Made by a program: the position numbers and the translations under genes | Shown here: positions 43,103 to 51,961 of the stretch, piece after piece | Layout of the letters: every line of letters starts with the position of its first letter | How positions within the stretch are numbered: position 1 is the first letter of the stretch | Notes under the pieces: generated by a model | The model's database searches: none | Told to the model about the DNA's origin: nothing | What the model saw: the letters and a program-made list of their open reading frames with translations, nothing else | Source: Amycolatopsis alba DSM 44262 | GTDB lineage: Bacteria; Actinomycetota; Actinomycetes; Mycobacteriales; Pseudonocardiaceae | NCBI RefSeq assembly: GCF_000384215.1 | Contig: NZ_KB913032.1 | Span: forward strand, 6,158,588 to 6,222,587 | Direction: 5' to 3' | Length of the DNA: 64,000 nucleotides

Positions 43103-45937
43103 TTGCGCGAATTCCCTCTCCAGCCGATTCCGCCGCCGATGATCGGCCGGGACGCCGAACTCGCGGCTTTGCTCGGCGCGGTGCGGAACCCGCCATCGGT
43201 TGCTTTCGTGGAAGGCCAGGCCGGCGTGGGCAAGTCCAGGCTGGTCGCCGAGTTCGCCGCCGCGGCCGCCCGCGACGGGGCCCCGCGAGTGATCATGGGT
43301 TCATGCCAGCCGCTGCCCGCCCCGTTCCCGTACGGGGTGCTCTTCGACTGCCTCAGCCAGTGCGGCGACCTGCTGCGCGAGCCCGGCCCGGTGACCGGTG
43401 CGCTACGGGATCATCTACCCGAACTCGCCGACCACCTGCCACCCGCGCCGCGCGCCCTCGGTGACCCCGACGCGGAGCGGCACCGGATCTTCCGCGCCGT
43501 GCGCGATCTCCTCCGTTCGCTGGGACCGGCCGTACTCGTGCTCGAGGATCTGCAGTGGGCGGACGAAAAGACCCGCCGGGTGTTGCGCTTCGTTCTGGCG
43601 GACCCGCCGCCGGACTTGTCGATCGTGGCCACCTACCGCCGCGAGGATCTGCCGTCGGTGGCACCACTCGGCCACGCCTTCCACGTCCCGCACGGAGTGA
43701 CCGGGGTCGATCTCGTACTGCGGCCCTTCGGCGTGACGGATGTGCGCGCCATGATCGACGCCCTGGTGGGAGCCGTCGTGACGTCGCACCGGTTCGCCGA
43801 GGCCGTCCTGGACGAGACCGCGGGGATCCCTTTCGTGGTCGAGGAAACGGTGCGGGCGCTGAGCGACCCGATGCGGGACGTGCGCGCCGAAGGTGACTCG
43901 GCCCGGCGGGTCCTCGCTGGGATCGACGTGCCGCCCTCGGTGACGGACACGATCAAGGAGCGGCTGGCGACCTTGCCCGGCGCCGCGCGGATCCTCGTCG
44001 AGGCCGCCGCGGTGCTGGGCGTCCCGGAGACGCTTGAGGTGCTGAGCGCCGTGGCGGGAGAGGCGACCGCGGCGCATCTGGTCGCGTCGGTGGATTCCGG
44101 TGTGCTCGTGGAGGAAACGGCCACCAGATACGGCTTCCGGCACAACATCGCCAGACGCGCGGTGTACGCGTCACTGCCGGGTCCGCGACGGCGGGAACTG
44201 CATGAGCGTGCCCTCACGGCGCTGTCCGCCCTTGGCCACGCCCCCGTCGCCCGCCTGTGCACGCACGCCAAAGCGGCGGGCATGAAAGCCGACTGGTTGC
44301 GATACAGCGAACTCGCCGCCAAAGTCGCGGAGGACGCCAACGATGTCTCCACCGCGGTCGACTTGCTGGTCGAGGTCCTGAGCGATGCGGATACCGGTCC
44401 CGAGGTCGCGAACCGGCTGGCGACCAAGCTCTGTGACCACGCCTTGACGGGACTGCCCGGCGGGATGATGACCGCGCGAGTCGAAAGCCTCCTCGCGGAC
44501 CCCCGCCTGGTCCCGGACGTCCGAGCCCAGGTTCACCTGTGGTTCGGACTGCTGCTGCAACGAGAGACCGGGTCGGTCGACCGCGGCGCCGAGGAGATCG
44601 CACTGGCCCTCGGCCTGCTCGGTGACCAGCCGGAACGCACCGTACGCGGTATGGCGGCGATGGCCGGGCCCTATCTGGGGTCCGCGTCCATCGCCGAGCA
44701 CCAGAGGTCGCTCGATCGGGTCGAGGAGGTCATCGACCACCTGCCCACCAGGGAACTGCGCACCGCGCTGCTGGCCACGACGCTCGGCGGACGGCTGATC
44801 GCCGGCGACCCGAGCACCTGGGACCGCATCGCCCGGCTGCCGTCCCCGTCGGACGTGCACGACCCCGAGGAACTCCATCACCTGGCCCGCGCCCATTGCA
44901 ACCTGGCGGACGCGTGCTCGTGGATCGGGCACTACGCCAGGGCCCGTGAGTTCCTGCGCGACGGGATCGTCTTGGCCAAACGGGTCGGTTCCTCTTACGT
45001 CGTCGGCACCGCCGAGGCCACGGCGGCCCGGCTCGACTGGCTCAGCGGGCGATGGTCGGGATTGGGGCAGCGCCTCGACCGCTTGATCGAAACCTATGCG
45101 GACCTGCTGCTGACCACGGACCTGCACCTCACGCGAGGCTGGCTGGCGGCGGCACGAGGCGAGTGGGTGCGGGCGGCGGAAGCCTTCCAGGCGGCGACGG
45201 GTGCGCACCCGTCGGCGCAGGTGTTCCCGGTGGGCATCTCGGCGGCAGGCGGGATGGTGGGCATGCTCCTCAGCCGGGGCAAGGCCGCCGCGGCGGAGGA
45301 GCACGTGCGACGCGGCGTGACGATGCTGCGGAGCAAGGGCGCGTGGGTATGGTCGGGCGATATTCTTCCCCAGGCCGTCGACTACCACTTGGCAGTCGGC
45401 GACGTCGGGGCCGCACGGCTGCTCGTCTCGGAAACAGCCACCGGTCTCCGAGGAGTCGACGCCCCACTGGCCCAGGCGGGCCTGGCCGCCTGCCGTGCCC
45501 GGCTGACCGCGGCCACGAACGACCGCGACGAGGCCGACCGGCTCTACCGGGAGGCGATCGACCTGCACTGGGACCTGGGCCTGTCCTACCGCGCCACCCA
45601 GCTCGCCGAGCAGGCCGAGGGCGAAACACTCACCGACGCCACAGTGCTCGAAGCCCTGACCCAGACCTACGACGCCCTGGGAGCCACGGTCGACGCCGCC
45701 CGCTGCCGCCACCGTGCCCGCAGTACCGGCACAGCCACTCCGTCACCCCGCGGCAGACGCGGCTACGGCAGCGAGCTCTCCCCTCGTGAACAGGATGTCG
45801 CCCGCCTTCTGGCCGGAGGCCACACCAACCGGGAGATCGCCCAAGCCCTGTTCTTGTCCCGTCGTACGGTCGAGGAGTACGTGGTCAAGGTCCGCCGCAA
45901 GCTGAACGTCTCCTCCCGCCACGATGTCCGCCTCTGA
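43103..45937 (+). CDS. LAL-type (large ATP-binding LuxR) regulator
   Basis: 944 residues from TTG 43103; ATG 43139 is an alternative and would start right at MIGRDAEL. AAA/STAND ATPase with Walker A GQAGVGKS at 38-45 and VLVLEDLQWADE (Walker B). A long TPR-like helical region follows, and a C-terminal LuxR HTH (LSPREQDVARLLAGGHTNRE, IAQALFLSRRTVEEYVVKV). LAL proteins act as large ATP-dependent activators of secondary-metabolism or catabolic operons. Its target is not evident; it follows the protease cluster divergently. Confidence 0.92.
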   Translation: MREFPLQPIPPPMIGRDAELAALLGAVRNPPSVAFVEGQAGVGKSRLVAEFAAAAARDGAPRVIMGSCQPLPAPFPYGVLFDCLSQCGDLLREPGPVTGALRDHLPELADHLPPAPRALGDPDAERHRIFRAVRDLLRSLGPAVLVLEDLQWADEKTRRVLRFVLADPPPDLSIVATYRREDLPSVAPLGHAFHVPHGVTGVDLVLRPFGVTDVRAMIDALVGAVVTSHRFAEAVLDETAGIPFVVEETVRALSDPMRDVRAEGDSARRVLAGIDVPPSVTDTIKERLATLPGAARILVEAAAVLGVPETLEVLSAVAGEATAAHLVASVDSGVLVEETATRYGFRHNIARRAVYASLPGPRRRELHERALTALSALGHAPVARLCTHAKAAGMKADWLRYSELAAKVAEDANDVSTAVDLLVEVLSDADTGPEVANRLATKLCDHALTGLPGGMMTARVESLLADPRLVPDVRAQVHLWFGLLLQRETGSVDRGAEEIALALGLLGDQPERTVRGMAAMAGPYLGSASIAEHQRSLDRVEEVIDHLPTRELRTALLATTLGGRLIAGDPSTWDRIARLPSPSDVHDPEELHHLARAHCNLADACSWIGHYARAREFLRDGIVLAKRVGSSYVVGTAEATAARLDWLSGRWSGLGQRLDRLIETYADLLLTTDLHLTRGWLAAARGEWVRAAEAFQAATGAHPSAQVFPVGISAAGGMVGMLLSRGKAAAAEEHVRRGVTMLRSKGAWVWSGDILPQAVDYHLAVGDVGAARLLVSETATGLRGVDAPLAQAGLAACRARLTAATNDRDEADRLYREAIDLHWDLGLSYRATQLAEQAEGETLTDATVLEALTQTYDALGATVDAARCRHRARSTGTATPSPRGRRGYGSELSPREQDVARLLAGGHTNREIAQALFLSRRTVEEYVVKVRRKLNVSSRHDVRL

Positions 45938-46044
45938 CGGGACGCCCGGAATCGAGACGGCTCTGCCGCCAGGCCGTCTGCTCCGGCCTCATCAGCCCTT
46001 CCTCGGAACACGCCGAAGCGAGCAGCAGCGCCGTCCTTGAGGGC

Positions 46045-47019
46045 TCAACGGGCGGACGGGTCCAGCAGCAGTTTCCCGGAAGTGCTGCGTGATTCGATGT
46101 CCGCGTGTGCTCGTGCGGCTTCACTCAGCGGGTAACGCTTCGTGATCTCGACCTTCAACTTGCCCTCGCTGAACTTCCGGAACAGGTCACGGGTGTGTTC
46201 GCGGAGCAGTTCCGGTGTGTGGATGTGGTCGGCGAACACGGCATAGGAGACCTTGACGCTCTTGGGCAGATCCGTCATCCGCACCTGGGGGATGTCGCCG
46301 ATCAGCGGACCGTAGTAGACGAGTGTGCCCGCCCGTCGCAGCACTTCGATCGAGGAGTCGAACGTGGCAGCGCCGCCGCCGTCGAAGACCGCGTGCACCC
46401 CCTCGCCGCCGGTGAGTTCCTTGACCCGTCCGACGAAGGCGCCACCGGTCGAGACGAGTACGTCGTCCGCCCCTGCCGCCAGGGCGACGGGAACCTTGTC
46501 CTCCCTGGAAACCAGGCCGATCACGCGTGTTCCGCGCAGCTTGAGCAACTGGGTGACCATCCGGCCGACACCGCCGGCGGCGGAGTGGACCAACGCCACC
46601 TGGCCCTTGCCGAGCGGGGCGATCTCCGTCACGAAATGATGCGCGGTGAGCCCCTGCATCATCATCGCGGCGGCGATGTCGCCGGGCACGTCGTCGGGAA
46701 CCGGGACGACCTGATCGGCCGGGATCACCATGCGCTCGGAGTAACTGCCGTAGGCGTAGACCCACGCGACCCGATCGCCGACGGCGAGATCGGTGACGCC
46801 GCCGCCCACCGCGGCGATCCTGCCGGCTCCTTCGACCCCTGGGACGAACGGAAGTCCTTTGGGCAGGCCGTATCCGACTCGGGAGCCGGTGTCCATGAAG
46901 TTGACACCGGCGAACTCGATGTCCACGAGCACGTCGCCCGGTCCCGGCGCCGGATCCGGCTGGTCCCGCACTTTCAACACCTCGGGGCCGCCGAACTCTT
47001 CCACTACTACAGAACGCAT
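46045..47019 (-). CDS. NADPH:quinone reductase-like oxidoreductase (MDR)
   Basis: 324 residues. Zeta-crystallin type MDR: EEFGGPEVLKVRDQPDP, FAGVNFMDTGSRVG, FVPGVEGAGRI, NADPH loop HSAAGGVGRMVTQL, ending KRYPLSEAARAHADIESRST. No zinc ligands. One-electron or two-electron quinone or enal reduction is typical. An operator-like palindrome 100 bp upstream suggests control by an unlinked regulator. Confidence 0.9.
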   Translation of the reverse strand: MRSVVVEEFGGPEVLKVRDQPDPAPGPGDVLVDIEFAGVNFMDTGSRVGYGLPKGLPFVPGVEGAGRIAAVGGGVTDLAVGDRVAWVYAYGSYSERMVIPADQVVPVPDDVPGDIAAAMMMQGLTAHHFVTEIAPLGKGQVALVHSAAGGVGRMVTQLLKLRGTRVIGLVSREDKVPVALAAGADDVLVSTGGAFVGRVKELTGGEGVHAVFDGGGAATFDSSIEVLRRAGTLVYYGPLIGDIPQVRMTDLPKSVKVSYAVFADHIHTPELLREHTRDLFRKFSEGKLKVEITKRYPLSEAARAHADIESRSTSGKLLLDPSAR

Positions 47020-47121
47020 CGAAATCCCTTGTATCCGTTGTCACGCCGAGAAGAACGACGCTGAATCCCTGGCTCGCCCGATCGGCGGCCCTGCACTGAA
47101 ACGAGCGTAGGAGCCATTTTT

Positions 47122-47137
47122 TGTACCTGCAAGTACA
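47122..47137. promoter_or_regulatory. Operator-like palindrome upstream of the quinone reductase
   Basis: TGTACCTGCAAGTACA: five-base arms TGTAC/GTACA around CTGCAA. Similar GTAC-N6-GTAC sites are used by HxlR-type redox regulators of quinone reductase genes; no such regulator is encoded next to it. The remainder of the gap 47020-47325 has no supportable gene. Confidence 0.45.
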
Positions 47138-47325
47138 GAAATCAGGGACAGTTTCTTCTCGGGGGAGTGGTGGTCATCCCGGCCGCTGGGCCGGCTGGGC
47201 GCGCGGTTCTCGACATGCCGTCGTGGTCGTCCTGTCCGTCATCTTCCCAGCCGCATTCATCTTTCCGGTCTCCTCGGATCGGTCATCGGGCATGCGCTTA
47301 TGAATCCGAGCGGCCGACACCTTTC

Positions 47326-48759
47326 TCAGGCTTGATGGCGTTGAGCCCGTATGGCCAGAGGAATCAGGCCGGCGGTGAGGAATCCGAGGGCGGTGAGGAG
47401 AAAAGCGGCCTGGTAGGCACCCAAGGTCGGAACGACGTGCAGGGTTTGGCTGCTGACGAGGATGGCACCCATGACGGCGCTGGCAGTCGCTGAGCCTATG
47501 GTGCGGAAGACGACGTTCATACTGTTGGCGATACCGGTCTGGTCGGCTGGTACCGCCATGTTGATACAGATGGGCATGGCGGTGAAGGCCAGGCCGGTGC
47601 CGAGACCGATGATGGCGCTGGCCAGGTAGACGGCGATGCGGTGCTCGTGACCCGTGAGCACGAGCAGCATGGCGACAGCGCTCACCACACCACCCATGAT
47701 CAGGCACTGGCGCGGTCCGATCTTGAGGCCGAGCGGGACGGCGGCCAGGTTGCCCAGGGAGCTGGGCAACAGCATCAGACCGGCACCCAGCACAGTGGCG
47801 GAGAAGCCGAATCCGGCCTCTTGGGGTGTCTGGACGAACTCGCTTACCATGATCAAAGCGCCGTACATGCCGAATCCGGTCAGGGTTGCGGCGATACCGG
47901 TAAGGGCGACCGTGCGCCGAGTGAGCATGGTCAGGTCGACCAAGGGGTGGCGCACGCGGCGCTCGACGGTGATCCACGCTCCCATGCCTATGACGGTGAG
48001 GAGCATCAGGCCGAGGATGCGGATATCGCTCCAGCCCCAGGTGTTGCCTTTGCTGATTGCGATCAGCAGTGCACACAGCCAGCTGACCAGTGTGAGGGCA
48101 CCGAGGAGGTCGACGCCGCGAGCGTGACCGGCCACGTGGTCCGCCGGAACGGCCCTTGACACGGCGAGGAGTGCCACCAGGCTGAGGGCGAACAGCAGCC
48201 AGAAGATTGCCTGATACCCCCACCCGGTCATGAGCGCACTGCCTGCCAGTACGCCAAGCCCGCTGCCGATACCCATGCTCGTGCTGACCAAGGCCATGCC
48301 ACGGGCGGGCTGAGGGAGATGAGTGCGGATGATGCCCACCGCGAGCGGGAACACCCCGGCGGTTGCACCCTGCAGCACGCGGGCAAGCACGAGCAGGGCG
48401 AAGGAATGTGTCAGCGCCGCCAAGAGGGATCCGGCCACGGGCCCCAGCAGCGCCAGCAGCAGGAGGCGCTTGTGCCCGTAGAGGTCACCGAGGCGCCCGA
48501 GCAGGGGTGTGAGTACTGCCGATGCCACCAGGTTGGCGATCATCAGCCAGTTGATGTCGGCCGCTGAAACCCCGAAGTCCCGTGCCAGAGATGGCAGCAG
48601 TGGCAGGAGCGAGGTCTGCGAGATCGGCAGGACGATCATCCCGGTCAGCAGCGCCACGAGCATGAGCCACGTCCGGCGCTGCCGTCGGGGTGCGGTCATG
48701 TCATCGCGTACAACCGCTGGACTGCCCTGACGGGGCGCGCTGGGGGAGGTGGATGTCAT
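47326..48759 (-). CDS. MFS drug/metabolite exporter (14-helix DHA2 type)
   Basis: 477 residues from ATG 48759; the frame opens at 48792 but the start 7 bp after the MaoC stop fits better. About 13-14 transmembrane helices. Motif A is LGRLGDLYGHKRLLLLAL, motif C-like GIGSGLGVLAGSALM. Resembles EmrB/QacA-type proton-driven exporters. Last gene of a four-gene operon, so it most likely exports the product of the three enzymes encoded before it. Confidence 0.88.
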   Translation of the reverse strand: MTSTSPSAPRQGSPAVVRDDMTAPRRQRRTWLMLVALLTGMIVLPISQTSLLPLLPSLARDFGVSAADINWLMIANLVASAVLTPLLGRLGDLYGHKRLLLLALLGPVAGSLLAALTHSFALLVLARVLQGATAGVFPLAVGIIRTHLPQPARGMALVSTSMGIGSGLGVLAGSALMTGWGYQAIFWLLFALSLVALLAVSRAVPADHVAGHARGVDLLGALTLVSWLCALLIAISKGNTWGWSDIRILGLMLLTVIGMGAWITVERRVRHPLVDLTMLTRRTVALTGIAATLTGFGMYGALIMVSEFVQTPQEAGFGFSATVLGAGLMLLPSSLGNLAAVPLGLKIGPRQCLIMGGVVSAVAMLLVLTGHEHRIAVYLASAIIGLGTGLAFTAMPICINMAVPADQTGIANSMNVVFRTIGSATASAVMGAILVSSQTLHVVPTLGAYQAAFLLTALGFLTAGLIPLAIRAQRHQA

Positions 48760-48766
48760 CGCCGGA

Positions 48767-49291
48767 TCAGGTGATCGAGGCATCGCGGACAACGGCCTCG
48801 CTGAGCGGGATGAGCGCTGACCGGGTGAAGATCATCACCAGGGTGCCGTCAGGCTTGAGCCCCCTGGACTCGAAGGTCACGATCCCGGCTTCGGGGCGCG
48901 ATTTCGACCGCCGCTTGGCCACCACGGTCGTCTCGGCATACAAGGTGTCGCCGACGAAGACCGGGTTGGGCAAGCGAATGCTTTCCCAGCCGAGGTTGGC
49001 GATCGCCTTGGCGCTGGTGCCGTTGGTGCACATCCCGCCGACGATGGACAGCGTCACCAGACTCGAAACCAAGGGCTTGCCGAACTCGGTGTGGCGGGCG
49101 TATTCGTGGTCGATGTGCAGCGGATGATTGTTGAGCGAGATCAGGGACTGCCACACGTTGTCGGTCTCGGTGACCGTCCGGCCCGGCCGGTGTTCGATGA
49201 TGTCCCCGACGTCGAACTGCTCGTAGAACAGACCCTTGTTTTCGCGGTAGCGCCCGCCACCCAGATCTTCAAAGAACGGTACGGATTTCAC
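48767..49291 (-). CDS. MaoC-family hydratase (mesaconyl-CoA hydratase-like)
   Basis: 174 residues from GTG 49291; the start overlaps the stop of the CitE-like gene (GTGA). Hot-dog hydratase core: ISLNNHPLHIDHEYARHTEF followed by GKPLVSSLVTLSIVGG. The catalytic His is present, but the usual Asp four residues ahead appears as Asn (N-HPLH), as in some C4-acyl-CoA hydratases. With the CitE-like lyase next door, hydration of a branched dicarboxyl-CoA (mesaconyl or similar) is plausible but inferred. Confidence 0.85.
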   Translation of the reverse strand: MKSVPFFEDLGGGRYRENKGLFYEQFDVGDIIEHRPGRTVTETDNVWQSLISLNNHPLHIDHEYARHTEFGKPLVSSLVTLSIVGGMCTNGTSAKAIANLGWESIRLPNPVFVGDTLYAETTVVAKRRSKSRPEAGIVTFESRGLKPDGTLVMIFTRSALIPLSEAVVRDASIT

Positions 49292-50139
49292 ATCATCCCC
49301 TGGAGTTCGAGAATCGCCTGGGCCCTCTTGAGGAACGGCGGCCCCACCATCAACCCGTCCACGGTGTGGATGCCCTTCGAGGAGGCGTCGAATTTCTCCA
49401 CCACCTGCTGAGCCCACGTGACCGCTTCGGCCGTGGGGCTGTAGATCTCGTTGATGATCGGCACTTGCCGTGGGTGAACGGCGACTTTGCCGGTGTAGCC
49501 CATGTCCACCGACCGGCGCGCCTCGGTGCGCAACAGTCCGACGTCGTCGAGATCGAAGGTGGGAGCGTCCATGACCTGGATCCCGGCGGCGCGGGCGGCC
49601 ATGACCACCTGTGACCTTGCATAGAGCACGCTCTCCCACGACAGGGACGCGCCGATCTCGGCGGCGTAATCGGCCAGTCCGAACACCAGCCCACTCAGCC
49701 GCGGACTCGAAGAGGCGATTGCCCTCGCGTTGGCCACCCCGTTGGACGTCTCGATCACCGCCCACACCGTCGAGGCGCGGCCTGCGGCAGTGAGGATTCG
49801 ATCGGCCAACTCGATTTGCTCGGCAGTCTCGGCTTTGGGAATGTGGATGATCGCCGGCTCGATCTCTGCGTCACAGACCGCCAGTAGATCTTCCAGTCCG
49901 TCCCGTGTCATGAGGCCGTTGATCCGCACCCCCAAGACCTCGGGCAGATCCTCGCTGGTCAACTGGAGATATGCCTGCCGGGCCCGCGCCTTTTCGCCTG
50001 CCGGGACAGCGTCTTCGAGGTCGATGAGGTTGACATCGGCTCCGCTGGCACGGCCCTGGCGGAATCGGTCCACGCGCAGCGCGGAGGTGACCAGCAGACT
50101 CCGGCACAACGGAGCATCGAGTAACGAGGTGTCAGCCAT
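49288..50139 (-). CDS. CitE-like acyl-CoA lyase (HpcH/HpaI aldolase family)
   Basis: 283 residues from ATG 50139. TIM-barrel CoA-ester lyase: RSLLVTSALRVDRFRQG, metal site VNLIDLEDAVPAGEKARAR (Glu and Asp), VLGVRINGL, IIHIPKAETAEQIE and GLVFGLADYAAEIGA. Family members reversibly cleave citramalyl-, malyl- or beta-methylmalyl-CoA. Overlaps the preceding alpha-oxoamine synthase gene by 8 bp and the MaoC gene by 4 bp, so the operon is tightly coupled. Confidence 0.88.
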   Translation of the reverse strand: MADTSLLDAPLCRSLLVTSALRVDRFRQGRASGADVNLIDLEDAVPAGEKARARQAYLQLTSEDLPEVLGVRINGLMTRDGLEDLLAVCDAEIEPAIIHIPKAETAEQIELADRILTAAGRASTVWAVIETSNGVANARAIASSSPRLSGLVFGLADYAAEIGASLSWESVLYARSQVVMAARAAGIQVMDAPTFDLDDVGLLRTEARRSVDMGYTGKVAVHPRQVPIINEIYSPTAEAVTWAQQVVEKFDASSKGIHTVDGLMVGPPFLKRAQAILELQGMM

Positions 50140-51358
50140 GGGGCACCACGTGTTTGTCGAGAAGGTCGCACAACCGCTCCAGGTCCGGCCGGTCAACGTC
50201 GGCCCGGATCATGACTCGGAGTCCTTCCTTGCCGCGGGCGGTGGTCGGGAAATACACCGGCGCGACGTAGAAGCCCTTGTCCAGCAGCGTATTGGACAGG
50301 CTGACGGAAAGAGCCGGATCTCCCACCAGCAGCATGCGAACCGGCATCTGACTGCCGGTCTGGGCGGTGGGAACGCGGTGGTCGAAGTAGGCGAGGTTCT
50401 CCCGCAGCTTCCCTTGGAGCAGGGCCAACTCAGGGCCTTCATGGATGCCGATGCAGGCCCGGACGCTGCCGAGGTTGGCTGTACTCATCGTCTGCGACCA
50501 GCACATGGGGCCTGCCATGGTGTTGACGATGCGCCCGATGTCCTGGCGGCCGGTCATGATGATCCCGCCGGTGCATCCGAAGCCTTTGACCAGCGAGCCG
50601 GTGATGATGGTCAGCGGATTGAGTTCATCCATGTGTGAGCGCACGAAGCCCTCACCCTTGCTGCCTATGACTGACATGGCGTGGGAGTCGTCCAGCCACA
50701 GGAACAACCCGTAGCGGTCCTGCAACTCGAGGAGGGCGTCCATGTCGGCCATACCGCCGGTGGAATACGCCCCGTCAGCGATGTATGCCACCCGTGGATG
50801 CTTCTTGCACAGGTCTTCGAGGTAGTTCATGTCGTTGTGCGGGCTGATGAACACGGGCGCCTCATCGGCACAGACCGGCTTCATCAGGTCCATGCAGAAG
50901 TGGGCTCGCTTGTCGAAGACGGTGACTCTCGGCTTGCCGTCGATCAGCGCCCCCGAGGTGACCAGTGGTAGCAGCGCCGCCGTGGCCACGGAACAGGAGA
51001 TCGCCAGGAAGCACTGCGCGTCGAACAGCGTCGAGAACCGCTCCTGGACGTCATACATCAGCGACGACTGAATGCGCGTCGGTGCGATGCCCAGCTCAAT
51101 GATCTGTTCCTCACGCAGAGCGTCGATCGCACCCTGAATCACGGCCGGATGGCGATTGAGACCCAGGTAGGAATACGAGCTCATATTGATGAACTGGTGA
51201 CCACTTTTGCGCTCGACAAGCGACCCGTCAGGGCTGCTTGTGGCGTGCAGGGCGATCAGGCCGGCGTCTTCGGCTGCCGTCCAGTTCGGAAGGCTGTAGG
51301 CCATCATCTTCTCGGTGTTGCGGTACAAGCGGGGGCCGTAGGTTTCCGCCTCGCTCAT
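50132..51358 (-). CDS. Alpha-oxoamine synthase-like PLP enzyme (AONS/KBL family)
   Basis: 408 residues from ATG 51358; the open frame upstream is not coding-like. Fold-type I PLP enzyme: NMSSYSYLGLNRHPAVIQGA, ADGAYSTGGMADMDALLELQ, Asp/His pair in LWLDDSHAMSVIGSKGEGF, and PLP Lys258 in TGSLVKGFG. Enzymes of this family condense an amino acid with an acyl-CoA and lose CO2 (8-amino-7-oxononanoate, 2-amino-3-ketobutyrate, serine palmitoyl, CqsA type). The N-terminus (MMAYSLPNWTAAED) is unusual. First gene of a four-gene operon with CitE-like lyase, MaoC hydratase and exporter. Confidence 0.85.
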   Translation of the reverse strand: MSEAETYGPRLYRNTEKMMAYSLPNWTAAEDAGLIALHATSSPDGSLVERKSGHQFINMSSYSYLGLNRHPAVIQGAIDALREEQIIELGIAPTRIQSSLMYDVQERFSTLFDAQCFLAISCSVATAALLPLVTSGALIDGKPRVTVFDKRAHFCMDLMKPVCADEAPVFISPHNDMNYLEDLCKKHPRVAYIADGAYSTGGMADMDALLELQDRYGLFLWLDDSHAMSVIGSKGEGFVRSHMDELNPLTIITGSLVKGFGCTGGIIMTGRQDIGRIVNTMAGPMCWSQTMSTANLGSVRACIGIHEGPELALLQGKLRENLAYFDHRVPTAQTGSQMPVRMLLVGDPALSVSLSNTLLDKGFYVAPVYFPTTARGKEGLRVMIRADVDRPDLERLCDLLDKHVVPHG

Positions 51359-51799
51359 CGCACTTTGTCCTTTCTGGCAAGACTCTCCGGCAGCCATCCG
51401 CCTGAGGCCCGTGACATGGTCAAAACTGCGGGAACGTTCGGTTGAGCGTGGCATGAATCATCCGAAGGAACCGAGTCGACAAGACTGTGACGCCAGTCAT
51501 GTTGACCTGTTTCAAGTGGATGATCTGCACGCTTGCTCAATTGCACGCGCCGCTCGCTTGTGGCGTAACACCTGGTAAGGCGCATTCGTTCGACAAAGAC
51601 GTGGTCGTGACTCTGAAATTCTTCGCATGTTCTCGGGTGGCGGCTCGGTGCGTGGATCATACGAATGCCGCAGCGCGACAGTTTCTGGACGGATAGACAA
51701 CCATGCACGTTCGGGCAGACGGCCGGCCGGACTTCGTTGTCGGTCGGGTAGAACACCCACTACGACAAGGGGGATCGCGGTGGAAGCCCGCCCCGGCTC

Positions 51800-51961
51800 T
51801 TCGGCAAACCGGCGAGGCCACGGACGCCGTCGTTGGAGGCGTCTTCGGGCGATCGGCGTCGGCTGTCGCGGGCGGGAAACCGCGGGATCAACCGGATGCT
51901 GCACGTGCTGGCCATCGTCCAGCTCCGTTACGACACGCCCGGCGGCGCCTACTGCCGCCGG
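51800..51961 (+). mobile_element. IS110-family transposase remnant
   Basis: One plus frame encodes TPSLEASSGDRRRLSRAGNR, GINRMLHVLAIVQLRYDTPG and AYCRR, which matches the conserved C-terminal (transposase_20) region of IS110-type transposases. Only about 50 codons remain, with no start, DEDD domain or stop of its own. The fragment overlaps the last codons of the opposite LAL gene, so an old insertion has been trimmed there. The rest of the 51359-51948 gap has no supportable gene. Confidence 0.6.
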
